Origin: DATBGO01 sp963695645
GTDB taxonomy: Bacteria; Actinomycetota; Actinomycetes; Streptosporangiales; Streptosporangiaceae
DNA length: 64,000 nucleotides
Assembly (NCBI GenBank): GCA_963695645.1
Contig: CAVOHC010000012.1
Coordinates: 310,001 to 374,000 of the forward strand
Direction of reading: 5' to 3'
Positions 1 to 7,566 of the stretch are shown in pieces (position 1 is the first letter of the stretch; the number at the start of each line of letters is the position of its first letter). The notes beneath the pieces were generated by a model, which saw only the letters and a program-made list of their open reading frames with translations, did not search any database and had not been told where the DNA came from. The translations under genes and the position numbers were made by a program.

Positions 1-257
1 TCAACGATCGGCTGGCCGCCATCGAGCGGCATCTCGGCGTGCCGAAGAGGCCAGATGGTGAGGCTGCGGCTGCGGGGGAGGCTGCGGCTGCGGGGGAGGC
101 TGCGGCTGCCGGGGAGGCTGCGGCTGCGGGGGAGGCTGCGGCTGCCGGGGAGGCTGCGGCTGCGGGGGAGGCTGCGGCTGCGGGGGAGGCTCCGGCACAG
201 GGCGTCGCCCCTGGGTTGCCGCCGGCCGTCCCCGACGATCCGTCTAGCGAGCCCTGA
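1..257 (+). CDS. 3' end of an unrecognised protein with an Ala/Gly/Glu repeat tail (5' truncated by window edge)
   Basis: Reading from base 3, the frame is open and gives NDRLAAIERHLGVPKRPDG, followed by about seven GEAAAA-type repeats, then a Pro-rich end and a TGA at 255-257. The N-terminal part lies outside the window, so no family can be assigned. The visible 18 residues before the repeat look like an amphipathic helix. The repeat is encoded by an 18-bp minisatellite. Choice of frame rests on the globular-looking start and the natural stop; overlapping frames give Arg-rich or Pro-rich nonsense. Confidence 0.5.
   Translation, partial: NDRLAAIERHLGVPKRPDGEAAAAGEAAAAGEAAAAGEAAAAGEAAAAGEAAAAGEAAAAGEAPAQGVAPGLPPAVPDDPSSEP
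59..192. repeat. 18-bp minisatellite, about seven copies
   Basis: The unit is gaggctgcggctgcgggg with a g/c variant at one position. It is arranged head to tail and in frame with the partial gene, coding for GEAAAA. Unit length is a multiple of three, so copy changes keep the frame. Confidence 0.85.
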
Positions 258-320
258 CGATCCGTCCGGCGTGCCCTGACGAGCCGTCCGGCAAGCCATC
301 ACCCGGTCGCGGCGCCCAGT

Positions 321-1100
321 TCACAGGCCCATGTCGTCGAGTTGCTTGTACAGTTCGGCCCGGGAGCCCGCGGTGGGGAGCACTGCGGTGCCCTTGGCCG
401 GAGGCGCTTGGCCCTTAGGCGGCTTCGCCTTAGGCGGCCTGCTTGAGCTAGCGGGCCGCCGGTCCCTGAATATCCAGCCGGCCAGGATCCCGCCGACGAG
501 GCCGCCTACATGCGCCTGCCATCCGATCCCGGCATGCGGCAGCAGCACGGAGAACTGATATGCGAAGCAGAGTGCCATGACGGCGCCGATTAGCATGTCG
601 ATTGGGTGCCGGTCAAAGAACCCGCGCACCATGATGTAACCGAAGTAACCGAAGACGACGCCGCTGGCGCCGGCCCCTACTGAGTTGGGGGCCTCGGTGA
701 ACCAGGCGGCCAGGCCGCTGGTCAGTATGACAAGGACGGTCACGCCAGCGAACTTGGCCACCCCGCGGTATGCCGCCAGGAAGCCGAAGATGAACAACGG
801 CCCTGAGTTGCCCTCGATGTGAGCCCAGCTGAAGTGCAGGAACGGGGCGCTCAAGATGTCCGGCAGGCGAGTCACGTCGCGCGGGCGGATGCCGTACTCA
901 ATCGTCAGGTGCTGGTGGTCGGCCCAGTTCGCTATCTGCAGGATCCAGATGATGGCCAGGAAGCCAACCATGACGAACAGCGCCTTGCGCGCCTCGGCGA
1001 GCACGCTCTCCGCGTCGCCGGTGCCTATCTCCCACCTGCCGCGCCTGGCTGCCTGGCCGGTACCGCCAGCGCCGGGTCCTGGCCCCGGCCTGCTACTCAT
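321..1100 (-). CDS. Rhomboid-family intramembrane serine protease
   Basis: Polytopic membrane protein of 259 aa. Rhomboids cleave substrate transmembrane helices within the bilayer using a Ser-His dyad. The catalytic serine is in VGAGASG (Ser146) and the histidine in WQAHVGG (His197). The conserved loop HIEGN (His94, Asn98) that shapes the oxyanion site is also present. At least six hydrophobic segments are seen between residues 40 and 212. The C-terminal 45 residues are a basic, Pro/Lys-rich cytoplasmic tail. Upstream ATG codons extend the frame to 1301, but the ATG at 1098-1100 follows a purine-rich aggggg stretch and begins a normal Gly/Pro-rich cytosolic lead, so it is preferred. Substrate unknown. 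It is transcribed away from the secreted-protein gene at 1535. Confidence 0.85.
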   Translation of the reverse strand: MSSRPGPGPGAGGTGQAARRGRWEIGTGDAESVLAEARKALFVMVGFLAIIWILQIANWADHQHLTIEYGIRPRDVTRLPDILSAPFLHFSWAHIEGNSGPLFIFGFLAAYRGVAKFAGVTVLVILTSGLAAWFTEAPNSVGAGASGVVFGYFGYIMVRGFFDRHPIDMLIGAVMALCFAYQFSVLLPHAGIGWQAHVGGLVGGILAGWIFRDRRPASSSRPPKAKPPKGQAPPAKGTAVLPTAGSRAELYKQLDDMGL

Positions 1101-1534
1101 CGTGACCCCCTGCTTGCCCCGTCCACTCCATGCTTGAAAGTTAGCCGGATCCGGGGCGTCGCGGTAGTGCTTGCCGGTCGGTCCCGGCACGGCCGGCGTG
1201 TCGGGCGAGGTGCCTGCACCCAGGCGGTGATCACAGGACGGCTCGCCACGGCCAGTAATTGATAGGGTACTTATTGCCAAGCTGTGATCTGCGCAGCGCA
1301 ATTCTCGGTTTTACGACACAGCTTTTTTCGCGGAAACGCTCGGTCGGCCCCTTCGCTTCTGGCAATGTGGTTCGCCGACGGTGCTGGACCCACATGTTGG
1401 CGGGTTCTGCCTTCGATAGGTGTAAGTGGTTCCGCTGCATTGGCCTGAACCGTCATGCGACTCGCTGCCCTGCACCGCAGTGGTCCGTACGCCGTGCGCC
1501 GCGCTCGGCGTGCTTGGCCGACGGAAGGACCGCA
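1101..1534. other. Intergenic region between divergent genes
   Basis: 434 bp between the rhomboid gene and the secreted-protein gene. It must hold both promoters. I checked it for a ydaO (c-di-AMP) riboswitch, common before actinobacterial cell-wall lytic genes, and did not see the conserved core. No RNA or ORF is supported. Confidence 0.4.
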
Positions 1535-2224
1535 TTGTCACAGCACCGGAGGCGCGCTCCTGCTAAGCGCCGCCCGCGTCGGCGCGCCAGCGTTCTCCTG
1601 ATTACGGCTGTCACGGCGGCGCTGGCGATTACGGCGGGGGTTTACACGGCGGTACTGCGGTCCGGGGGCGGCGCCGACCCGACCGCCGCTGTCGTGGCGG
1701 AGATCCCCAATAGCCATGCGGCCGTCGTGCTCGAGCAGGAGCGCCAGCAGATGATCCTGATGGACGCCGCGTCGCAGACTCTTAGCCTGGTCAGCACCCC
1801 TAAGCTGGCGACCAGGCCGTCGCCGTCGCCGTCGCCGACGCCGTCGCCGACACCGACCCCGTCGGCTGCGTCGGGTTCCGGTGGCCCAAGCCCGGTGACG
1901 GTCAGCATGCCGGCGCCCGATCCGGGGAGCGCGCAGTCGATCGCGTACAACATGCTGTCATCGTTCGGATGGTCGCCCAGCGCCCAGTACGGTTGCCTGG
2001 ACGATATGTGGGACCGCGAGAGCGGCTGGCGCTACAACGCGGAGAACGCTAGCGGGGCCTATGGGATCCCGCAGGCCCTGCCGGGCTCCAAGATGGCAAG
2101 CGCCGGGGCGGACTGGGAGACCAACCCTGCGACGCAGATCAAGTGGGGCCTCGGCTACATCCAGGGCCGATATGGAAGCCCATGCGCCGCGTGGTCGTTC
2201 TGGCAGGCCAACGGCTGGTATTGA
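1535..2224 (+). CDS. Secreted protein with C-terminal transglycosylase-like (aggregation-promoting-factor type) domain
   Basis: Predicted 229-aa exported protein, probably acting on or in the cell wall. A very basic N-terminus (RRRAPAKRRPRRR) leads into a hydrophobic segment, giving a signal peptide or anchor. A Ser/Pro/Thr linker (PSPSPTPSPTPTPS) follows at about 90-115. The C-terminal 85 residues contain WDRESGW and GAYGIPQALPGSKMASAG, typical of a small lysozyme-fold domain in actinobacterial Apf/RPF-like proteins; the Glu in RESGW is the likely acid. I chose the TTG at 1535 because a strong ribosome site (ggaagga, 1523-1529) lies 5 nt upstream. The open frame extends to 1259 but has no signal-like start there. 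It is a paralogue of the gene at 2751. Confidence 0.75.
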   Translation: MSQHRRRAPAKRRPRRRASVLLITAVTAALAITAGVYTAVLRSGGGADPTAAVVAEIPNSHAAVVLEQERQQMILMDAASQTLSLVSTPKLATRPSPSPSPTPSPTPTPSAASGSGGPSPVTVSMPAPDPGSAQSIAYNMLSSFGWSPSAQYGCLDDMWDRESGWRYNAENASGAYGIPQALPGSKMASAGADWETNPATQIKWGLGYIQGRYGSPCAAWSFWQANGWY

Positions 2225-2750
2225 GAGTCAGCAAGAATCGTTCGCTGCGGCAGTTCCCGGCCAGCTGATTTGCTGTGCGTAGTCGCATTACTACTTGGCG
2301 GTCGTGGATAAATCCTTGCCCGGTACGGTGATCTGGGAGGAAACGACTCCTGTGCTATAACGGAGAGTAATGTTCTGCGTACGCAGCCGTAGTTTCGTGA
2401 TTGGGCAACGCGCAGCCAGGCACGAATACCCGAATGCCAGGGCTGTCCCTGGACGTTGAATCGTAAAGGGAGCTATAAAGCTCACAACAGGGACATTAGA
2501 GGTGTGATTCATCTCATAGAGCTTTTGGGCGATTTCTGGTCACGGCGCTCCCGTTCGTTGGCAGTGTGGATGACCGAGAGCACCCCGCGTGCCTGACGGT
2601 TGCTTTCGGCAACGCCGGTCGCCCTGATCCGCGCCACGTCCGCACGCCGCTGCCTGCCCCGGCCGAACCGGTGCCCGGCCAGCGCCATGGGTGATAGCCG
2701 AGCGCATCGCGCCCGAACAAAGGCCCGTTTTGCCCATCCGTAGCAAGCCC
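2225..2750. other. Intergenic region, AT-richer than surroundings
   Basis: 526 bp between two paralogous secreted-protein genes. The first ~300 bp (2225-2540) are visibly lower in GC than the rest of the window. It includes a small hairpin, ccaggg/ccctgg around a 4-nt loop (2437-2452). Several short ORFs cross it on the minus strand (2509-2872), but none has a convincing start, composition or recognisable family. It may hold a regulated promoter or a remnant. Confidence 0.35.
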
Positions 2751-3452
2751 ATGCACAGGAAACCATCCCGACTTGCGATGACAATGACGGCATCGACCGT
2801 CGTCGTGGCCGGTGCCGCTGCCGCTGGACTAGTGGTCCTCTGGCCGGCCAGTACCGTAACGACGCAGACCACGGTGGCCCGGACCGCGCACGCCGGTCCC
2901 GTTTGGCAGCACGTTCAAGGATCCGGCCAGCCGGTCCTCGACACCGCCGGTATACGGCAGCTTCAGTTCGGCAAGCTCGACCCGCAGCGGTCCATCGCGG
3001 CCGCGGACGCCAGGAAGGCCCGGGCGGCGAAGAGAGCCGCGGCCAGGGCCGCAGCGCGCCGGGCGGCCCAGCAGGCCGCGCAGCAGCAGGCCGCCCAGCA
3101 GCAACCAGCGCAGCAGCCGACCCAGCCGACGACGGTCAGCTCGGCGCCTTCGGGCTCACCGCAGCAGATAGCGATGGCCATGCTCGGCTCCTATGGCTGG
3201 TCATCGAGCCAGTTCTCGTGCCTGGACTCGCTGTGGAACCGGGAGAGCGGGTGGAATATCAGCGCCGCCAACCCCAGCTCGGGCGCGTACGGCATCCCGC
3301 AGGCGCTGCCCGGCTCGAAGATGGCCAGCGCCGGGTCGGACTGGCAGACCAGCGCGGCAACCCAGATCCGCTGGGGCCTGGGTTACATCCAGGGCACCTA
3401 CGGATCGCCGTGCGGCGCCTGGGCACATGAGGAAGCCGATGGCTGGTACTGA
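2751..3452 (+). CDS. Secreted protein with C-terminal transglycosylase-like domain (paralogue of the 1535 gene)
   Basis: 233-aa protein with a basic start (MHRKPSRLAM) and a hydrophobic segment at about 10-32, giving an export signal or anchor. A central Ala/Arg/Gln-rich, probably helical region (about 85-120, including QQAAQQQAAQQQPAQQ) follows. The C-terminal domain has WNRESGW and SGAYGIPQALPGSKMASAG, nearly the same as in the upstream paralogue, plus a conserved CLDSLW and a final DGWY. Likely a peptidoglycan-active or wall-associated protein. The ATG at 2751 is chosen because it puts the basic residues directly before the hydrophobic stretch; an in-frame GTG at 2691 is possible but has no better ribosome site. 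Its stop is 4 bp from the convergent kinase stop. Confidence 0.7.
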   Translation: MHRKPSRLAMTMTASTVVVAGAAAAGLVVLWPASTVTTQTTVARTAHAGPVWQHVQGSGQPVLDTAGIRQLQFGKLDPQRSIAAADARKARAAKRAAARAAARRAAQQAAQQQAAQQQPAQQPTQPTTVSSAPSGSPQQIAMAMLGSYGWSSSQFSCLDSLWNRESGWNISAANPSSGAYGIPQALPGSKMASAGSDWQTSAATQIRWGLGYIQGTYGSPCGAWAHEEADGWY

Positions 3453-3456
3453 CGGC

Positions 3457-5898
3457 TTAGGTCAGCCGCCTGAAGGTACGCAGGCTCTCCTCGAAGACCG
3501 CACGGGCGGCAGGGAAGCCAAGCGCTGACGCCGACACGGTGAGGTCGTAGTCCTGTCCCCCGGCTGGGGTCGCGAGGCTGAATAGCAGTTCCAGCACCGC
3601 CACATGGCCAGCGCCGTGCTGCCGCCAGTTGAACCTCCAGGTGGCAGCGGGGACACCCCGGTAGGTCGCCGGCGAGATGGCAACCCGCTGGTAGCCGGGG
3701 TATTCGTGCTGGCTGATTGCCGTTGCCTGCAAGGACCGTGCCTGGTTGACCGGCTTGGCATAGCTGAACGGGACGAGGCTGACCTCGATGTACGGGCTGC
3801 CCGCAGTGGGAGTTGCGTACCACGCCAGCCCTTGCCTTGTTACCTGCCACGACTCTGGAACAGCGATCTTGAAACCGGCAGCAGTCCCGCTGCTGGCAGC
3901 GGGCACGCTGAGCCAGCGGTAGCCGATCGGCGGCGGAATGCTGCCGCCGCCGGCACCGCCGCCGCTGCCAGTCCCGCCGCCGGACCCGCTCCCGCTGGCC
4001 TTGCCGCTGCTACCACTGTGCCCGCTACCGCTTTGCGCGCTGCTACCACTCTGCCCGCTGCCGTTCTGCCCGCTGCTACTGCTCAGCCCGCCGCTGCCGC
4101 TCTGGCCGATGGCGCCAGCGCCGTTCGTGCCGGTGCCAGGGCCCGAATGGGTGCTGCTGGCGGCAATGCCCCCCGCTGGGCTGCCGGGACCGCCTGCACG
4201 GCCAGCGGCAGGGTCGCCTGGCTGCGTGCCGTGACTCGCGTTGTGCCCGGCCGGTACCTGCCCGGCTCCCGGCGATTGCGCTGACGGCACGGCCGTTCCT
4301 GAGGCCGCGTTTACCGGATGCGGGAAGGCGGTCCAGGCGATGACGCCGGATACCGCGATGGCGGCGGCCCCGACGGCCGCAACCAGCGCCCGCCGGTGCC
4401 GGGACGGCTGCCCGGCGTTACCCGGCCCGGCTGTGCCACTTCCTGGCTGTGCTTGCGACGAGCGCTGCGCTTGCGATGAAGGCTGCGCTTGCGATGAAGG
4501 CTGTGCTTGTGACGAAGGCTGTGCTTGCGATCGAGGCTGGGCTTGCGATCGAGGCTGGGCTTGCGATGAAGGCTGGGTTTGCGATGAAGGCTGGGCTTGC
4601 GATGAAGGCTGGGCTTGCGATGAAGGCTGGGCTTGCGATCGAGGCTGTGCTTGCGACGAAGGCTGTGCTTGCGACGGAGGCTGTGCTTGCGACGAAGGCC
4701 GGGGCGAGCCTGGCAGGCTCAGCGGGTCGGCGGGATCCCAGCTGGCAGCCGAGCCGGCCGGGCTCCACGGCACGGGCTGATCCGCTGGTATTCCGGGCTG
4801 GCCGGCCAGCTGCGGCATGTCCAGGAACGCTGGCAGTTCCATGGATGCGGACAGCTCGGCCATGGCCGGAAAGTCAGGGAACTCGTGCACATCAGCGAAC
4901 GCCGGAAAGCCAGGCAAGTCAGGGACATCGCCTGGTTCAGTGCACGCGTCTGGACTGTGCCATGTGGCAGTGGTGGCATCGGCGGCCACGCCGGGCGCGG
5001 CCGCAGCTGCCGGGACCGTGATGGCCTGCCCGGGCCGCCCGCCGCCAGCGGCTCCCTGGTCCGGCCGCGCTTGCTCGGCCGCAACAGACAGCAGCCGGGC
5101 CGCCGCGACGGCGCCTGGGCGCGCTGGCGGATCCGCGCGCAGCAGCGCTTCGATGACGGGGCCGAGCGGCCCTGCTGATGGCGACCGGGGGGCGTCCTCG
5201 TTCATCACCCCTGCCGTGATCACGGCCGATCCGCCCGGACGATCGAATGGCCCGCGTCCCTCCACTGCCGCGTACAAGGTGGCGCCCAGAGACCACAGGT
5301 CGGATGCCGGCGTCGCGGGCTCACCGCGGACGCGCTCAGGCGCAGTGAATCCGGGCGTGCCGACGACCATGCCGGCCTGGGTGAGGCCGGGATCGTCCTC
5401 GAAGGTTGCGATGCCGAAGTCGGTCAGCACCGCTCCGCCGTCCGGCGTGATCAGCACATTGCTCGGCTTGACGTCCCTGTGCAGCACGCCGGCCGCGTGC
5501 GCGGAGGCGAGCGCGCTGAGCAGACGCTGGCCCACGGCCGCCGCCTCGGTCGGCCGCAACGGGCCGTCTTCGGCTACCACCTGATCGAGCGACCGCGCTA
5601 GCACAAGTTCCATGACGATCCATGCGCTGCCGCCTTCCTCGACTACGTCGAAAACCTTCACCACGCTGGGGTGGCTCAGCCGGGCGGCGATCTTGGCCTC
5701 ACGCAGCGTCCGCTGGTAAGCGGTGTCGGCGCCGGCCTCTCCGGGATCTCGCGCGGCGATCAGGACCTGCTTGACCGCGACCTCCCGGTCAAGCAGCTCG
5801 TCCCTGCTCCGCCAGACGATTCCCATAGCGCCGCGGCCGATCTGGCCGTGAAGGCGGTAACGGCCGGCGACGAGGAGGCCGGTGCCCACAGCTTGCAT
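3457..5898 (-). CDS. Membrane-anchored serine/threonine protein kinase (PknB type)
   Basis: 813-aa Hanks-type kinase. The N-terminal kinase domain (about 10-270) has a Gly loop GRGAMG (21-26), Lys43 in VAVKQV, HRDVKPSN (catalytic Asp142), DFG (160-162) and a TPGFTAPE activation segment, so it should be active. Next come an acidic Pro/Phe-rich segment and about fifteen SQAQPS-type repeats, then a single membrane helix (around 495-520). An extracellular Ser/Gly-rich spacer and a ~150-aa C-terminal domain (from YRWLSVP to the end) follow. That domain has no PASTA motifs; it may be a ligand-binding fold but I do not recognise it. The start ATG has a -10-like TATGGT 6 nt upstream, so the mRNA may be leaderless. 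Convergent with the Apf-like gene. Confidence 0.9.
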   Translation of the reverse strand: MQAVGTGLLVAGRYRLHGQIGRGAMGIVWRSRDELLDREVAVKQVLIAARDPGEAGADTAYQRTLREAKIAARLSHPSVVKVFDVVEEGGSAWIVMELVLARSLDQVVAEDGPLRPTEAAAVGQRLLSALASAHAAGVLHRDVKPSNVLITPDGGAVLTDFGIATFEDDPGLTQAGMVVGTPGFTAPERVRGEPATPASDLWSLGATLYAAVEGRGPFDRPGGSAVITAGVMNEDAPRSPSAGPLGPVIEALLRADPPARPGAVAAARLLSVAAEQARPDQGAAGGGRPGQAITVPAAAAAPGVAADATTATWHSPDACTEPGDVPDLPGFPAFADVHEFPDFPAMAELSASMELPAFLDMPQLAGQPGIPADQPVPWSPAGSAASWDPADPLSLPGSPRPSSQAQPPSQAQPSSQAQPRSQAQPSSQAQPSSQAQPSSQTQPSSQAQPRSQAQPRSQAQPSSQAQPSSQAQPSSQAQRSSQAQPGSGTAGPGNAGQPSRHRRALVAAVGAAAIAVSGVIAWTAFPHPVNAASGTAVPSAQSPGAGQVPAGHNASHGTQPGDPAAGRAGGPGSPAGGIAASSTHSGPGTGTNGAGAIGQSGSGGLSSSSGQNGSGQSGSSAQSGSGHSGSSGKASGSGSGGGTGSGGGAGGGSIPPPIGYRWLSVPAASSGTAAGFKIAVPESWQVTRQGLAWYATPTAGSPYIEVSLVPFSYAKPVNQARSLQATAISQHEYPGYQRVAISPATYRGVPAATWRFNWRQHGAGHVAVLELLFSLATPAGGQDYDLTVSASALGFPAARAVFEESLRTFRRLT
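4446..4712. repeat. 18-bp minisatellite inside the kinase gene
   Basis: About fifteen head-to-tail units of the type tgcgatgaaggctgggct, with single-base variants. On the coding (minus) strand they spell SSQAQP, RSQAQP or SSQTQP. They form a flexible juxtamembrane linker between kinase domain and membrane helix. The unit is a multiple of three. Confidence 0.9.
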
Positions 5899-5904
5899 GG
5901 CCGG

Positions 5905-5910
5905 ACCATA
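5905..5910 (-). promoter_or_regulatory. -10 hexamer of the kinase gene (leaderless type)
   Basis: TATGGT on the minus strand, 6 nt from the kinase ATG. It matches the TANNNT pattern seen before several starts here, and no Shine-Dalgarno is present. Confidence 0.4.
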
Positions 5911-6081
5911 TACGGCGCCGCCAGCGAGATTCCTGTGAGCGGGGTGAGAATTCGGCTATTTCGCGATGCGTGACGGCGCGGTGGCTCAGGGCTTCGGGCT
6001 CTGGGCCGCCTCAGGGCTGAACGGCTCAGTGGCTCCGGGCTCATGGGGCGCAGTGGCTCAGCGAGATGACTCGGCTGTGCG

Positions 6082-7566
6082 CTACCTCCCGGCCTGCGGC
6101 CGGGTCATGGCGAGGACGTCGAGCGCCTCGTCCAGCTGCGCCTCAGTGATCTCGCCGCTGGCCACGTGCCCGCGAGTGATCACTACTTCTCTGATCGTCT
6201 TGCCGGTGTCCAGCGCCTGGTGCGCGACGGCGGCTGCGGCCTCATATCCGATGAACCTGTTGAGCGCGGTGACGATCGCGGGTGAGGACTCGGCGTTGTG
6301 CCGCAGCCGGTCGGCATTGGCCGTGATGCCGCGCACGCATGCGTCGGCGAGCACGCGCGAGCCTGCCTGCAGCAGGTTGATGGATGCCACCAGGTTCCTG
6401 GCGATGAGGGGAATCATCACGTTCAGTTCGAAGTTTCCCGCTGCCCCGGCGAACGCCACCGCGGCGTCATTGCCGATCACCTGGGCGCAGATCTGGCAGA
6501 CCACCTCGGGGATGACCGGGTTGACCTTTCCCGGCATGATCGACGACCCGGGCTGCAGGTCTGGGATGCCGATCTCGGCCAGCCCGGTCCGCGGCCCTGA
6601 TCCCATCAGCCGCAGGTCGTTGCAGATCTTGTAGAGGCTGACCGCGATCGTCCGCAGCACCCCGCTCGCGGCCACCAGCGCGTCCCGCCCGCCTGCCGCC
6701 TCGAAATGGTTGTCCGCCTCCGTCAGCGGAAAGTTGTTGCCGGCCAGCCGCTCAATGACCATGCGGGCAAAACCCGGCGGAGCGTTCAGTCCGGTGCCGA
6801 CGGCGGTGCCGCCGAGCGGTAGTTCGCCGACCTCGGGCAGCACCGCGTGGATCCGTCTGATGGCGTGCCTGATCGCCGACGCATAGCCGCTGAACTCCTG
6901 GCCAAGCGTGACCGGCGTCGCATCCATCAGATGCGTCCGGCCGCTCTTGACAACATCGGCGAACTCCGCCGCCTTGGCCTCCAGCGCTTCAGCGAGATGG
7001 TGGAGCGAGCCTGCCAGCGGATCCGCCAGGAGCCCGGCGGTCGCGATGTGGACCGCGGACGGGAAGACGTCATTGGATGATTGCGAGGCGTTCACATGAT
7101 CGTTCGGGTGCACCGGCCGGCCGAGCCGCTGGCTGGCCAGCCGTGCGATCACCTCGTTGACATTCATGTTCGTCGAGGTGCCCGATCCGCTCTGGAAGAC
7201 CGGGACGGGGAAGTGGCCGTAATAATCGCTTCCGTCGCCGGTTTCGCCGAACGCCACCTCGTGGGCGGCCTCGTCGATCGCCCGGGCCATGTCCGCGTCG
7301 ATCACGCCGAGCTCGGCGTTGACCGCGGCGGCCGCTGACTTGATCCGCGCGAGCGCGATGATCACCTCAAGCGGTATCCGCTCGCCGGTGACCCCGCGGA
7401 AGTTCCGGAACGCCCGCTGCGTCTGGGCGCCCCACAAGGCGTCGGCCGGTACCTGAACTTTCCCCATCGAGTCGTGCTCGGTGCGGTACTCGCCCTGCCC
7501 GTCGCCCGCCTGCCCGTCGCCCGCCTGCCCGTCGCCCGCCTGCCGGTCGGTGGCCGGCCTGTTCAC
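6082..7566 (-). CDS. fumC: Fumarate hydratase, class II
   Basis: 494-aa iron-independent fumarase; it interconverts fumarate and L-malate in the TCA cycle as a cytosolic homotetramer. It shows the superfamily signature GSSIMPGKVNP, the SGTSTNMNVNEV region, NASQSSNDVFP and GRTHLMDATP. Length is about 30 aa above the usual 460-465 because of an N-terminal DRQAGDGQAGDGQAGDGQ insert, encoded by a 15-bp repeat. The normal FumC start would be around EYRTEHDSMG, but no start codon lies there, so the GTG at 7566 is used. That GTG overlaps the stop of the preceding fumA in the sequence GTGA, pointing to translational coupling. Confidence 0.93.
   Translation of the reverse strand: MNRPATDRQAGDGQAGDGQAGDGQGEYRTEHDSMGKVQVPADALWGAQTQRAFRNFRGVTGERIPLEVIIALARIKSAAAAVNAELGVIDADMARAIDEAAHEVAFGETGDGSDYYGHFPVPVFQSGSGTSTNMNVNEVIARLASQRLGRPVHPNDHVNASQSSNDVFPSAVHIATAGLLADPLAGSLHHLAEALEAKAAEFADVVKSGRTHLMDATPVTLGQEFSGYASAIRHAIRRIHAVLPEVGELPLGGTAVGTGLNAPPGFARMVIERLAGNNFPLTEADNHFEAAGGRDALVAASGVLRTIAVSLYKICNDLRLMGSGPRTGLAEIGIPDLQPGSSIMPGKVNPVIPEVVCQICAQVIGNDAAVAFAGAAGNFELNVMIPLIARNLVASINLLQAGSRVLADACVRGITANADRLRHNAESSPAIVTALNRFIGYEAAAAVAHQALDTGKTIREVVITRGHVASGEITEAQLDEALDVLAMTRPQAGR

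Noticed and set aside
1101..2750. c-di-AMP (ydaO) riboswitches before the Apf-like genes
   Set aside because: The conserved core sequences are not present in either upstream region.
2509..2872. Three minus-strand ORFs of 80-110 codons
   Set aside because: No ribosome site, no recognisable sequence, and they run into the start of the Apf-like gene on the other strand.
4446..4712. Regular repeats that could suggest a CRISPR array
   Set aside because: Units are 18 bp with no unique spacers, and they are in frame within the kinase gene.
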